Shown here piece by piece: positions 53,887 through 62,464 of a stretch of 64,000 bases of DNA. Made by a program: the position numbers and the translations under genes. Below the pieces are notes generated by a model, which did not search any database, was not told the origin of the DNA, and was given only the letters and a program-made list of their open reading frames with translations. Location: contig DASRFB010000105.1 of assembly GCA_035651815.1 (NCBI GenBank), positions 1 through 64,000 on the forward strand. The letters run 5' to 3'. Numbering within the stretch: position 1 is the stretch's first letter; each line of letters opens with the position of its first letter. Source of the DNA: VBDM01 sp035651815 (GTDB taxonomy: Bacteria > Pseudomonadota > Gammaproteobacteria > Burkholderiales > SG8-39).

Positions 53887-54046
53887 GGTGCGTCCTTCTC
53901 TCTGTACAAAGTAGGGGTGCCCGAACCTCCGGGCAACCGAACTAACGCGCGACGGCCCGGGCGGTTGACGCCCGGCGCCGCCCCCAAAGCCGGCGGGCCC
54001 TACAATGGACAGGGGTGACAACCGTCGGTTTCTTACGGGTCGGACC

Positions 54047-54907
54047 ATGAGGATCGCATTCGTGGGGGCGGGAAGGCTGGGATCGGGCCTCGCCCGGGCC
54101 TTCAGCCGGGCGGGGGCGGAGGTCGTCGCCGTCTCGAGCCGCACCCCCGGCGCGGCCCAGGCCCTGGCGCGGGACCTCCAGGGCGCCCGCGCGGTCCCGG
54201 CGCAGGAAGCCGTCGCCCTGGCGGACCTCGTCTTCCTGAGCGTCCCGGACGACGCCATCGAGACAGTGGCGGCGGGGCTCGACTGGGGCCCCGGGAAAGC
54301 CTGCGTCCACTGCAGCGGCGCGGGCGAGCTCGACCTGCTGCGCAAGGCCGCGGGCGACGGCGCCGCGGTCGGGGGGTTCCACCCCTTGCGCATGTTCGCC
54401 CGCCCCGGCGAGCCCGTCGCTTCCCTGGACGGCGCCGCGGTCGCGATCGCCGGCGCCGAGCCGCTCGCGACCGAGCTCGAGCGCCTCGCGCGCGCGATCG
54501 GCGGCCGGCCGTTCCGGCTGCCCCCCGGCAGCCGCGCCCTGTACCACGCGTCGGCGAACTTCGTCGGCGCCTTCGTGATCGCGCTGGTCCAGGAGGCGCT
54601 CGACCTCTGGACGCGCCTGGGCGTCCCGGAGGAGCAGGCGCTCGCGGCGCTCCTGCCGCTCGCGCGCGGGACGCTCGACAACGTCGAGGCCTTCGGACCC
54701 GCCGGGGGCCTCGGGAGCGCGGTCGCCCGCGGCGACGCCGGAACCGTGCGCAAGCACCTCGCCGCGCTCGCCGCGCAGGCGCCCGGGTCGCTCGAGCTCT
54801 ACCGGCTGCTGTCGCGGCGCACCGTGCCCCTCGGCCTGGCGAAAGGCACCCTCTCCCCCGAAGCGGCGCGGGCCCTCGAGACGCTGCTTTCGCGCCCGGG
54901 CGTATGA
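54047..54907 (+). CDS. DUF2520/Rossmann-fold reductase-like protein
   Basis: A 286-residue protein with an N-terminal NAD(P)-binding loop (IAFVGAGRLGSGLARAF, Gly7-x-Gly9-xx-Gly12). The helical C-terminal domain, with GGFHPLRMFA and ALYHASANFVGAF, matches the DUF2520 family, distantly related to pyrroline-5-carboxylate and 6-phosphogluconate dehydrogenases. No enzymatic activity is established for the family. Its stop overlaps the NfeD gene start by 4 bases. Confidence 0.87.
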   Translation: MRIAFVGAGRLGSGLARAFSRAGAEVVAVSSRTPGAAQALARDLQGARAVPAQEAVALADLVFLSVPDDAIETVAAGLDWGPGKACVHCSGAGELDLLRKAAGDGAAVGGFHPLRMFARPGEPVASLDGAAVAIAGAEPLATELERLARAIGGRPFRLPPGSRALYHASANFVGAFVIALVQEALDLWTRLGVPEEQALAALLPLARGTLDNVEAFGPAGGLGSAVARGDAGTVRKHLAALAAQAPGSLELYRLLSRRTVPLGLAKGTLSPEAARALETLLSRPGV

Positions 54908-56259
54908 TCGGACCCATGCTCCGGGTCTGGTCCCTCGTCGCCCTCGTGCTCGCGCCCGCCTGGGCCTTCGCCGGGCAGGTGGTGGTGCTGACCGTGACCG
55001 GGGCGATCGGCCCGGCGACCGCCGACTATGTCCACCGCGGCATCGAGCGCGCCGGCCGCGAGCGCGCCGAGCTCGTCGTGCTGCGCATGGACACCCCCGG
55101 CGGCCTCGACACGTCGATGCGCGCCATCATCAAGGACATCCTCGCCTCGAGCGTCCCGGTCGCCTCCTACGTGGCCCCGGGCGGAGCGCGCGCGGCGAGC
55201 GCGGGCACCTACATCCTGTACGCGAGCCACGTCGCCGCCATGGCGCCGGCGACGAATCTCGGCGCCGCCACGCCGGTCGCGATCGGCGGCGGCTCGCGCC
55301 CGGGCGGCGACGAGCCGGTCGCGGCCCCGGACAAGGACAAGGGCAAGGCGGCGAAGCAGGCCCCGGCCGGCGACACGATGACGCGCAAGCAGGTGAACGA
55401 CGCCGCCGCGTACATCCGGGGACTCGCCGAGATGCGCGCGCGCAACGCCGACTGGGCCGAGCGCGCGGTGCGCGAGGCGGTCAGCCTGCCCGCGAGCGAG
55501 GCGCTGAAGCTCAAGGTGATCGACCTGATCGCGGCCGACGTGCCCGACCTCCTCAAGCGCCTCGACGGGCGCAAGCTCGCCACGGCGGCGGGCGAGAGGA
55601 CGCTCGCGACCGCGGGCGCCGCGGTGACGTCGCTCGAGCCCGACTGGCGCACGCGCTTTCTCTCGGTCATCACCGACCCGAGCATCGCCTACGTCCTCGT
55701 GCTCGCCGGGATCTACGCCCTGTTCTTCGAGTTTTCCAACCCCGGGCTGGTGTTCCCCGGCGTGGCGGGCGCGATCTGCATCCTCGTCGCGCTCTACGCC
55801 TTCCACCTGCTGCCCGTCAGCTACGCCGGGCTCGCGCTGGTGCTGCTCGGGATCGCGTTCATGGCCGCGGAGCTGTTCCTGCCCGCGTACGGCTCGCTCG
55901 GGGTCGGCGGCGCGATCGCCTTCGTCACCGGCTCGGTGATGCTGATCGACACCGACGTGCCGGGATTCAGCCTGCCGCTGCCGCTCATCCTCGGCGTCGC
56001 GGCGGTCAGCGGCGCCTTCGTCTTCGTCGTCGTCGGCAGCGCGCTCAAGGCGCGCCGGCGGCCCGTGGTGAGCGGCGTCGAGGAGATGATCGGCAGCACC
56101 GGCGAGGTCCTCGCCGACTGTGAGCGCGAGGGCTGGGCGCGCGTGCACAGCGAGACCTGGCGCATCCGCTGCGCGACGCCGCTCAAGGCGGGCCAGCGCG
56201 TGCGCGTGTCCGCGATGCACGGCCTGGAGCTCGACGTCGTTCCCGAGCCTCGCGGCTAG
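54904..56259 (+). CDS. nfeD: NfeD-family membrane serine protease (1510-N-like)
   Basis: A 451-residue protein with a signal peptide (about 1-23), a ClpP-like protease domain and a C-terminal membrane plus OB-fold NfeD domain. The catalytic Ser is probably Ser99 in ARAASAGTYI, with a Lys partner in MTRKQVNDAA. Four membrane segments lie at about 258-380. NfeD works with the slipin encoded 17 bases downstream to control membrane microdomains and stomatin turnover. ATG 54916 is an alternative start. Confidence 0.93.
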   Translation: MIGPMLRVWSLVALVLAPAWAFAGQVVVLTVTGAIGPATADYVHRGIERAGRERAELVVLRMDTPGGLDTSMRAIIKDILASSVPVASYVAPGGARAASAGTYILYASHVAAMAPATNLGAATPVAIGGGSRPGGDEPVAAPDKDKGKAAKQAPAGDTMTRKQVNDAAAYIRGLAEMRARNADWAERAVREAVSLPASEALKLKVIDLIAADVPDLLKRLDGRKLATAAGERTLATAGAAVTSLEPDWRTRFLSVITDPSIAYVLVLAGIYALFFEFSNPGLVFPGVAGAICILVALYAFHLLPVSYAGLALVLLGIAFMAAELFLPAYGSLGVGGAIAFVTGSVMLIDTDVPGFSLPLPLILGVAAVSGAFVFVVVGSALKARRRPVVSGVEEMIGSTGEVLADCEREGWARVHSETWRIRCATPLKAGQRVRVSAMHGLELDVVPEPRG

Positions 56260-56276
56260 ACAAGGAGCCTGAAAAA

Positions 56277-57041
56277 ATGTTCGCTCTCAACTTCGGCACC
56301 GTCATCCTCGTCGTCGTCCTGATCGTGGTGTTCTGGTCGTTCCGCATCATGCGCGAGTACGAGCGCTCGGTCGTGTTCCAGCTCGGGCGCTTCTGGCGCG
56401 TGAAGGGGCCGGGCCTGATCGTCGTCTGGCCGGTGCTGCAGCAGGCGGTGCGCGTCGACCTGCGCACCATCGTCTTCAACGTGCCGCCGCAGGACGTGAT
56501 CTCGCGCGACAACATCTCGGTCAAGGTCGACGCGGTCGTGTACTTCCGCGTGGTCGACCCGGCGAAGTCGATCATCCAGGTCGCCGACTACCTCACCGCC
56601 ACCAGCCAGCTCGCGCAGACGACGCTGCGCGCGGTGCTCGGCAAGCACGAGCTCGACGAGATGCTCGCCGAGCGCGAGAAGCTCAACATGGACATCCAGC
56701 ACGCGCTCGACACGCAGACCGACGCCTGGGGCATCAAGGTGTCGAACGTCGAGATCAAGCAGATCGACCTGAACGAGACCATGGTGCGCGCGATCGCGCG
56801 CCAGGCCGAGGCCGAGCGCGACCGCCGCGCCAAGGTCATCCACGCCGAGGGCGAGCTGCAGGCGTCGGTGAAGCTGCTCGAGGCAGCGCAGATGCTCGCC
56901 AAGCAGCCCGAGGCGATGCAGCTGCGCTACCTGCAGACGCTCACCCAGATCGCCGGCGACAAGTCCTCGACCATCGTCTTCCCGCTGCCGATGGACATCC
57001 TGACGCCGCTCGTCGACGCGCTGAAGAAGCGCACCGCCTGA
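56277..57041 (+). CDS. Slipin (stomatin-like SPFH protein)
   Basis: A 254-residue SPFH-domain protein with one N-terminal membrane helix (about 5-22). The SPFH core runs from EYERSVVFQLGRFW to about residue 180, and a helical tail with ARQAEAERDRRAKVIHAEGE forms the oligomer. Slipins form large rings on the membrane and are cleaved by the adjacent NfeD-type protease. The pair nfeD-slipin is conserved in bacteria and archaea. Confidence 0.95.
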   Translation: MFALNFGTVILVVVLIVVFWSFRIMREYERSVVFQLGRFWRVKGPGLIVVWPVLQQAVRVDLRTIVFNVPPQDVISRDNISVKVDAVVYFRVVDPAKSIIQVADYLTATSQLAQTTLRAVLGKHELDEMLAEREKLNMDIQHALDTQTDAWGIKVSNVEIKQIDLNETMVRAIARQAEAERDRRAKVIHAEGELQASVKLLEAAQMLAKQPEAMQLRYLQTLTQIAGDKSSTIVFPLPMDILTPLVDALKKRTA

Positions 57042-57051
57042 AGGAGCGACC

Positions 57052-57822
57052 GTGGACGAATCGGCCGTCTATACCGAACCGACCTTCGTGAGCCGCGTCC
57101 GCGGGCCGGCCTGGATCGCGCTCGTCGGCTTCGCGCTGGCGGCGCTCGCGGCGGTGTCCATCCTCGTGGGAGGCTGGGGCAACCGCGCCGGCTGGTGGGA
57201 CTACCGGTTCGCCTTCACCGTGCTGCGCTGGGCGGCATGGATCGGGCTGGGAGCGGGGCTGCTCGCCGGGATCGGCGGCACGCTCGCCATCGCCGGCGCG
57301 CCGCCGCGGCGCGTGAGCGCGCTCGCGCTCGCCGGCGTCGTGCTCGGCGCGCTCGTCTTCGGCATCCCGTGGGCGTATACCGCCAGGCGCAGCGCTCCGA
57401 TCAACGACATCACGACCGACACGGCGAACCCGCCGCGCTACGTCGACATCGCGCCGCTGCGGGCGGGCGCGCCGGCGAAGATGGACTACGGCGGCGAGGA
57501 GACGGCCGCGATCCAGAGGAAGGCGTACCCGGACATCGCGCCGGCGACGCTCGGCGTTCCGCGCGACCAGGCGTTCGAGCGCGCGCTCGCCGCGGCGCGG
57601 TCGCTCGGCTGGACGATCGTCGCGTCGGTGCCGGCCGAGGGCCGGATCGAGGCGACCGACTCGACTTTGTTCATGGGCTTCACCGACGACATCGTGATCC
57701 GCGTGCAGGCCGAGGGGACCGGCAGCCGCGTCGACGTGCGCTCGCACTCGCGCGTCGGGCGCGGCGACTTCGGCACGAACGCGAAGCGCGTGCGCGCTTT
57801 CCTCGCGAAGCTCGGCCGCTAG
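57052..57822 (+). CDS. Membrane-anchored DUF1499 protein
   Basis: A 256-residue protein with three to four N-terminal membrane helices (about 20-110) followed by a soluble DUF1499 domain beginning INDITTDTANPPRYVD and ending with a conserved RSHSRVGRGDFGTNAKRV. The family is widespread with unknown function. GTG 57052 has AAGGAG upstream. It closes the nfeD-slipin operon. Its stop shares CTAG with the convergent thioesterase gene. Confidence 0.87.
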   Translation: MDESAVYTEPTFVSRVRGPAWIALVGFALAALAAVSILVGGWGNRAGWWDYRFAFTVLRWAAWIGLGAGLLAGIGGTLAIAGAPPRRVSALALAGVVLGALVFGIPWAYTARRSAPINDITTDTANPPRYVDIAPLRAGAPAKMDYGGEETAAIQRKAYPDIAPATLGVPRDQAFERALAAARSLGWTIVASVPAEGRIEATDSTLFMGFTDDIVIRVQAEGTGSRVDVRSHSRVGRGDFGTNAKRVRAFLAKLGR

Positions 57823-58217
57823 GCCTTCCTCGCCTTCGCGAGCAGGCGCTCGCGCACTTTCTGAACGTCGACGACGAAGCGCTCGTGCGTGCCGCGGGCG
57901 ACCGCGTCCGCGCCGTCCGAGACGCTCGCCTGGAAGGTCGCGCGCCGCCCGTCGACGGCGATCAGCTTCACCTCGATCGCCACCTCGGCGCCGAGCAGCG
58001 CCGGGCCGACGTGCTCCCAGTTGACCTTGGTGCCCACCGAGTCCTCGCCCGGATCGAGGTGCGCGAGCAGCAAGTCGCGGCACGTATACTCGACGTCGGA
58101 GATGATGCGCGGCGTGGCGTAGACGCGGCAGTCATCGCCCATGAAGGAGATGACGCGCGCCTCGTCGACGCGGATCTTCTTCGTCGTCGCGAGGCCGGGC
58201 GCGAGCGACGGCTTCAT
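57819..58217 (-). CDS. FlK-like hot-dog thioesterase
   Basis: A 132-residue single hot-dog-fold acyl-CoA thioesterase. Thr35, Glu43 and His69 have exactly the spacing (8 and 26) of the catalytic Thr42-Glu50-His76 of fluoroacetyl-CoA thioesterase FlK. The pattern L-PGE-S-GT--N--H and the C-terminal GTHERFVVDV are family features. Fluoroacetate use is not implied; most relatives act on small acyl-CoAs. The start overlaps the stop of the 3-hydroxyacyl-CoA dehydrogenase gene by 4 bases. Confidence 0.87.
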   Translation of the reverse strand: MKPSLAPGLATTKKIRVDEARVISFMGDDCRVYATPRIISDVEYTCRDLLLAHLDPGEDSVGTKVNWEHVGPALLGAEVAIEVKLIAVDGRRATFQASVSDGADAVARGTHERFVVDVQKVRERLLAKARKA

Positions 58218-59125
58218 CGCGTGATCTCCTTCGGCCGCGCGCGCTCGGGCAGCGGCTCGATGCCGTCGTGCAGGAACGCGAGCAGCTTCGCGAGGCGCGA
58301 CGAGGCGAGCTTCCTGACGAGCTCCTTGTCGCAGCCGCTCCAGTCGTAGAAGCCGCGTCCCGCCGACAGGCCTTCGTGGCCGCGCCGCACCATGCCCTGG
58401 AGCATCGGGTTCGGCGCGCCGTTGTGGAAGAGCTTCGGCACGATCGACGCTTGAGCGTCGGCGTGGATCCTGAGGCCCGAGATGTCCTTCTGCTGGATCA
58501 GCCCGTTCAGGCACATGCGCGGCGCGAGCATGCGCATCGCCGCGCGGTCGATGTCGGCGGCGGAGGCGACGCCCGCCTCGACCAGGTAGTAGGCCTCGTG
58601 CAGGATCGCGTGCTGCAGCCGGTTGATGAGAAAGCCGACGATCGGCTTGTACAGCACGACCGTCTCCTTGCCGGTGCGCTCGAGCGCCCGCGCGGCGCGG
58701 TCGACAGCCTCGCGCGGCGTCGACGGGCCCGCCATCACCTCGACCACCGGCGTCGTGTCGGCCGGCATGAAGTAGTGGATGCCGACGAAGCGCGTCGGAT
58801 CCTTCATCTTCGCGGAGAGCTTCACCAGGTCCAGGCCCGAGGTGCCGGTCGCGATCAGCACGTCCTTGCGCGGGTACGCCGCCTCGATCTCGGCGTAGAC
58901 CGCCTGCTTGGTCGCGACGTCCTCGGGGACGAACTCGATCGCGAGGTCGGGCGCCTCGGCCGGAAGCTTGTCGACCGCGCGCACCTTCGCGGGAAGGTCG
59001 GCGAGCCCGGCCGCGCGCGAGCTCTTCACCACGGTGTCGAAGCCGGCATCGGCGAAGGTGCGCGCGACGCCGCGCCCCATGACGCCGTAGCCGTAGATGA
59101 GCACGCTCGCGATGTCGGAGGCCAT
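58214..59125 (-). CDS. 3-hydroxyacyl-CoA dehydrogenase family protein
   Basis: A 303-residue NAD-dependent dehydrogenase. The nucleotide loop is IYGYGVMGRGVARTFADAG, and IHYFMPADTTPVVEV has the catalytic-site form of the family. A helical C-terminal domain (GFLINRLQHAILHEAYYLVE) follows. It is coupled to the thioesterase gene, which suggests a pathway that oxidises a hydroxyacyl-CoA and releases the free acid. The residue before the loop is Tyr rather than Gly (GYG), a mild departure. Confidence 0.9.
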   Translation of the reverse strand: MASDIASVLIYGYGVMGRGVARTFADAGFDTVVKSSRAAGLADLPAKVRAVDKLPAEAPDLAIEFVPEDVATKQAVYAEIEAAYPRKDVLIATGTSGLDLVKLSAKMKDPTRFVGIHYFMPADTTPVVEVMAGPSTPREAVDRAARALERTGKETVVLYKPIVGFLINRLQHAILHEAYYLVEAGVASAADIDRAAMRMLAPRMCLNGLIQQKDISGLRIHADAQASIVPKLFHNGAPNPMLQGMVRRGHEGLSAGRGFYDWSGCDKELVRKLASSRLAKLLAFLHDGIEPLPERARPKEITR

Positions 59126-59136
59126 GGGGGTCCTTG

Positions 59137-60183
59137 TCAGTCGAGGGGCGCGACGCCGACCTCGCGCGCGAGGCGGTCGAGCGCTTCGCGCAGCGCGGGC
59201 GGCACCGGCACGCCCGCGCGCGAGCGCTCTTCGAATTTCGCGCGGCTCTGCTCGCCCGGGAGCCAGACGCGCTCGACGCCGGGCAGCCGGCGCGAGGCGC
59301 GCAGCTCGCCCGCGACGCGGTCGACGTCGCGCTTGAACGCGGCGACGTCGCCGAAGGCCGCGATCGAGAGCGCGACGATGGCGTGGCCGGTGTTGGTCAC
59401 GGAGGTGTCGTCGGCGTTGAAGTCGATCGTCTGGCTGCCGAGCGCGGCGCGGTTCAGCGTCCCGGCGAGCAGCCCGATCATGAGCGAGAGGCCGTAGCCC
59501 TTGTAGCCGCCGATCGGCAGCAGCAGCCCCTCGCCCGAGCGCTTCGGGTCGGTGAGCGGGCGGCCCTCGCGGTCGATCATCCAGCCCTCGGGCATCGGCT
59601 CGCCGCGCTGCGCCTTCGTCTTCACCTTGCCGTAGGCGGCGACGGTGGTCGCCATGTCGAGCACGATCGGCGCCGCCGCGCCCGGCACCGCGACCGCGAT
59701 CGGGTTGGTCGAGAGCAGCAGGTCGATCCCGCCCCAGGGCGCCATGTGGTTGGCGTTGCCGACCGCGAGGTAGATCCCGATCATGTCGTGCTCGAGCGGC
59801 ATCGCCGCGTAGAGCGACGCCGGCCCGGCATGGTTGCTCGCGCGCACGCCGACCCACGCGGCGCCGGCCGTCTTCGCCTTGGCGATCGCCGTCCGCGCGG
59901 CGAAGCTCATCACGACGTGGCCCATGCCGTTGTCGCCGTCGACGAGCGCCATGCCGGCCGCCTCGCGCTCGATGCGCACGCGCGGGACGACGTTCACCGC
60001 GCCGCCTTTGATGCGGCGCACGTACTGCGGCAGGCGGAACACGCCGTGGCCGTCGGCGCCGAAGAGGTCGGCGCGCAGCATGAGGCGCGCGCAGGTCTGC
60101 GCGTCGGCGCGCGGCAGCCCGACCTTCTCGAGGACCGTGGCGGTGAAGGATTGGAGGCGTTCCGGCGGGACGCTCGCGGGCAT
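59137..60183 (-). CDS. Malate/L-lactate dehydrogenase family (Ldh2-type) oxidoreductase
   Basis: A 348-residue NAD(P)H enzyme of the YlbC/YiaK/ComC group, structurally unlike classical lactate dehydrogenase. ADGHGVFRLPQYVRRI, GVRASNHAGPASLYA and GGYKGYGLSLMIGLLAG are diagnostic. Members reduce 2-oxoacids such as pyruvate, 2,3-diketogulonate or sulfopyruvate. It is followed 11 bases later by the 3-hydroxyacyl-CoA dehydrogenase gene, in one operon. Confidence 0.93.
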   Translation of the reverse strand: MPASVPPERLQSFTATVLEKVGLPRADAQTCARLMLRADLFGADGHGVFRLPQYVRRIKGGAVNVVPRVRIEREAAGMALVDGDNGMGHVVMSFAARTAIAKAKTAGAAWVGVRASNHAGPASLYAAMPLEHDMIGIYLAVGNANHMAPWGGIDLLLSTNPIAVAVPGAAAPIVLDMATTVAAYGKVKTKAQRGEPMPEGWMIDREGRPLTDPKRSGEGLLLPIGGYKGYGLSLMIGLLAGTLNRAALGSQTIDFNADDTSVTNTGHAIVALSIAAFGDVAAFKRDVDRVAGELRASRRLPGVERVWLPGEQSRAKFEERSRAGVPVPPALREALDRLAREVGVAPLD

Positions 60184-60221
60184 AAGGGCCGGATTCTATC
60201 GCTTCGGCTACCATGCGGTAG

Positions 60222-60638
60222 ATGGCGGGCAACCTGCATCCGGATTTGAGAGTCGGGCTCGCGGGCTCGGCCGAGCTCGTGGTCGGCGAGGAGCACACCG
60301 CGCCGCGCGTCGGCAGCGGCCGCGTGCACGTGCTCGCGACGCCGGTGATGATCAACCTGATCGAGGCGGCCGCGCTCGCCGCGGTCGAGCACCTGCTCGC
60401 GCCGGGCTACCAGTCGCTCGGCACGCTGCTCGACGTGCGCCATATCGCGGCGACGCCGGTCGGCATGCGCGTGCGCGCGACCGCCGAGGTCGTCAAGGTC
60501 GACGGACGCACGCTCTCGTTCCGCGTCGAGGCGCGGGACGAGCGCGACTTGATCGGCGACGGCGCGCACGAGCGCATGATCGTGAACGTCGAGCGCTTCG
60601 ACAAGCGCGTGCAGGAGAAGCTGCAGGCGATGCGCTGA
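60222..60638 (+). CDS. FlK-like hot-dog thioesterase, second copy
   Basis: A 138-residue paralogue-type thioesterase divergent from the dehydrogenase operon. Thr40, Glu48 and His74 show the same 8 and 26 residue spacing as FlK, with LAPG-QSLGTLL and GAHERMIVNV as matching blocks. Its start is 38 bases from the start of the lactate/malate dehydrogenase gene. Two such enzymes within 2.5 kb suggest distinct acyl-CoA preferences. Confidence 0.87.
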   Translation: MAGNLHPDLRVGLAGSAELVVGEEHTAPRVGSGRVHVLATPVMINLIEAAALAAVEHLLAPGYQSLGTLLDVRHIAATPVGMRVRATAEVVKVDGRTLSFRVEARDERDLIGDGAHERMIVNVERFDKRVQEKLQAMR

Positions 60639-60647
60639 CCGGCTCGT

Positions 60648-60672
60648 GCGGTTGGGGGAACCGCTCCTTCCT
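60648..60672 (+). terminator. Possible terminator after second thioesterase gene
   Basis: GCGGTT (60648-60653) pairs with AACCGC (60659-60664), followed by a T-rich but interrupted TCCTTCCTTT. Confidence 0.35.
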
Positions 60673-60754
60673 TTACGGGTCAGAGACTTATCCGCGGGAC
60701 CGACTTGCGAGCCTCTGCTCCGCCCGGCCCACGGTCGTTTCGCCGGAGAAAACC

Positions 60755-60994
60755 ATGACCCGATTCCGCACCCTGTCGTTGCTCCTCGCCGTTACGGGCG
60801 GTCTCATCGTGGCGACACCCGCGTTCGCCGACGAGGTGATCCTGAAGAGCGGCGAGCGCATCACCGGACGCATCGTCGAGAAGTCGAGCGAGGCGCTCGT
60901 TCTCGAGACCGCGAGCGCGGACAACGTGCGCGTCGCCTGGGCCGACATCTTCTCGCTGAAGACCGACGCGCCCCAGGACGCGATGCTCACGTAG
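60755..60994 (+). CDS. Small periplasmic Sm-like domain protein
   Basis: A 79-residue protein with signal peptide about 1-25 (TPAFA) and a mature domain VILKSGERITGRIVEKSSEALVL...VRVAWADIFSL. This resembles the short Sm/SH3-like module found at the front of DUF481 outer-membrane proteins, but no barrel follows: the frame stops after MLT and a terminator is present. It may be a genuine stand-alone module or the remnant of a longer gene. CCGGAG precedes ATG 60755. Confidence 0.78.
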   Translation: MTRFRTLSLLLAVTGGLIVATPAFADEVILKSGERITGRIVEKSSEALVLETASADNVRVAWADIFSLKTDAPQDAMLT

Positions 60995-61018
60995 TCTCGT
61001 CCTGCCTTCGCACCGGAA

Positions 61019-61043
61019 CGGCGCCTACGGGCGCCGTTTTCGT
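61019..61043 (+). terminator. Terminator after the Sm-like protein gene
   Basis: CGGCGCC-TACG-GGCGCCG (61019-61036) is a seven-pair stem followed by TTTTCGTT. Confidence 0.82.
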
Positions 61044-61053
61044 TCCCTGCGCC

Positions 61054-61068
61054 TTTACAAAACTTTAC
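61054..61068 (-). promoter_or_regulatory. CpxR-type binding site upstream of the Spy/CpxP-like gene
   Basis: The plus strand reads TTTAC-AAAAC-TTTAC, which is GTAAA-N5-GTAAA on the minus strand, the CpxR consensus with standard spacing. It lies 84 bases before the spy-like gene and upstream of a CpxRA-like pair. The match is seen; binding is inferred. Confidence 0.65.
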
Positions 61069-61151
61069 CCGCCGGAGAAACGGCCGTTACGGCTGCCGCG
61101 TAGATTGACCCCATCGACGGCGACCCGCCGTCATCCGAACAGGAGTCGATC

Positions 61152-61658
61152 ATGAAAGGCAGTCTCAAGCGGACCGCGATCGCGGCCCTCCTCGGCGGCG
61201 CGATCGCCGCGCCCGCGTTCGCGCAGGACCGTGCGCCCCAGGACCGCGCGCCCGAGGGCGGCGGTCCCGGGATGCATCACCGCTGGCACCGCAACGATCC
61301 TCAGGCGCGCGCCGACCGCATGGAGTTCATGGTGCAGCGCATGTTCTCGTCGGTGAAGGCGAGCGACGAGCAGAAAAACCAGGCGGGCGCGATCGTGCGC
61401 AAGGCCGCCTCCGACATCCGTCCGCTCGAGCAGAAGCTGCGCGACGGACGCCGCGCGGGGCTCGATCTGCTCTCGCGGCCGACGATCGATCGCAACGCCA
61501 TCGAGGCGCAGCGCGCGCAGCAGGCGGCTCTGCGCGAGCAGATCTCCCAGCGCACGACGCAGGCGATGGCCGATCTCGCCGAGGTGCTCACGCCCGACCA
61601 GCGCGCGGCCCTCGCGAAGCGGATGTCCGAGCGTTTCGGCGGACGGCGCGCGGGCTGA
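61152..61658 (+). CDS. Spy/CpxP-family periplasmic protein
   Basis: A 168-residue periplasmic protein: signal peptide about 1-25 (PAFAQ), a His-rich linker (GMHHRWHRND) and a helical domain with the LTxxQ-type motif LTPDQRAAL near residue 149. The family includes the chaperone Spy and the Cpx inhibitor CpxP. It is the likely feedback partner of the regulator-kinase pair downstream, with a CpxR-type site in its promoter region. A strong terminator separates it from that pair. Confidence 0.85.
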   Translation: MKGSLKRTAIAALLGGAIAAPAFAQDRAPQDRAPEGGGPGMHHRWHRNDPQARADRMEFMVQRMFSSVKASDEQKNQAGAIVRKAASDIRPLEQKLRDGRRAGLDLLSRPTIDRNAIEAQRAQQAALREQISQRTTQAMADLAEVLTPDQRAALAKRMSERFGGRRAG

Positions 61659-61697
61659 CGCCACCGGTCCTCTCCGGCCATGACATCGGCCGGCTTG

Positions 61698-61732
61698 CGC
61701 CCGCCGCCCGAAACGGCGGCGGGCGTTTCTTT
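61698..61732 (+). terminator. Strong terminator between the Spy-like gene and the regulator gene
   Basis: CGCCCGCCGCC (61698-61708) and GGCGGCGGGCG (61715-61725) pair perfectly over 11 bases around CGAAAC, followed by TTTCTTT. Only 27 bases remain before the regulator start. Confidence 0.88.
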
Positions 61733-61759
61733 CGGCGCTTGTTGTACCCTAGCGGCGCA

Positions 61760-62464
61760 ATGACGGCCCACATCCTGATCATCGAGGACGACGAGCGGCT
61801 CTCCGCGATGGTGGCGGAGTACCTGCACGAGTCGGGCTTCCGCGTGTCGTCGCGCGCCGAGGGCGGCGAGGGCCTGGCGCTGCTCGAGCGCGAGGCGTTC
61901 GACGCGCTGGTGCTCGACATCATGCTCCCCGACGTGGACGGCTTCGAGGTCTGCCGGCGCGTGCGCGCGCGCTCGGACATCCCGATCCTGATGCTGACCG
62001 CGCGCGGCGACGCGACCGACCGGGTGGTCGGCCTCGAGCTCGGCGCCGACGACTACCTGCCGAAGCCGTTCAACCCGCGCGAGCTGCTCGCGCGGCTGCG
62101 CGCGATCCTGCGCCGGCGCAAGCCGAGCGGCCCGCCCGAGACCGCGCTGCACTTCGGCCGGCTCGAGATCGACCGCGGCGCGCGCGTCGTGCGCCTCGAC
62201 GGCGAGGAGCGGCCGCTCACCGCCTACCAGTTCGCGCTGCTGGTCGCGCTCGCCGAGAACGCGGGCCGGATCATGTCGCGCGAGAGCCTGATGGACCTGG
62301 TGAAGGGCGAGCCGCTCGAGGCCTTCGACCGCTCGATCGACGTGCACATCTCGCGCATCCGCGCCGCGATCGAGGACGATCCCAAGCGGGCCCGGCGCAT
62401 CATCACCGTGCGCAGCGCGGGCTACGTCTTCGCCAAAGTCCAGGACGACGGCGAGGCCTCGTGA
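61760..62464 (+). CDS. OmpR/CpxR-type response regulator
   Basis: A 234-residue transcription regulator. The receiver has Asp53 in VLDIMLPDVDG and KPFNPREL, and the winged helix ends with DVHISRIRAAIEDD and VRSAGYVF. Its placement after a Spy/CpxP gene and before a CpxA/EnvZ-like kinase makes it the probable CpxR equivalent. The last 4 bases overlap the kinase start. The very short space after the upstream terminator implies either read-through or a compact promoter. Confidence 0.93.
   Translation: MTAHILIIEDDERLSAMVAEYLHESGFRVSSRAEGGEGLALLEREAFDALVLDIMLPDVDGFEVCRRVRARSDIPILMLTARGDATDRVVGLELGADDYLPKPFNPRELLARLRAILRRRKPSGPPETALHFGRLEIDRGARVVRLDGEERPLTAYQFALLVALAENAGRIMSRESLMDLVKGEPLEAFDRSIDVHISRIRAAIEDDPKRARRIITVRSAGYVFAKVQDDGEAS

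Noticed and set aside
53965..54006. TTGACG and TACAAT before the DUF2520-like gene as a promoter
   Set aside because: The spacer is about 30 bases, far from the 16-18 needed, so the two boxes cannot act together.
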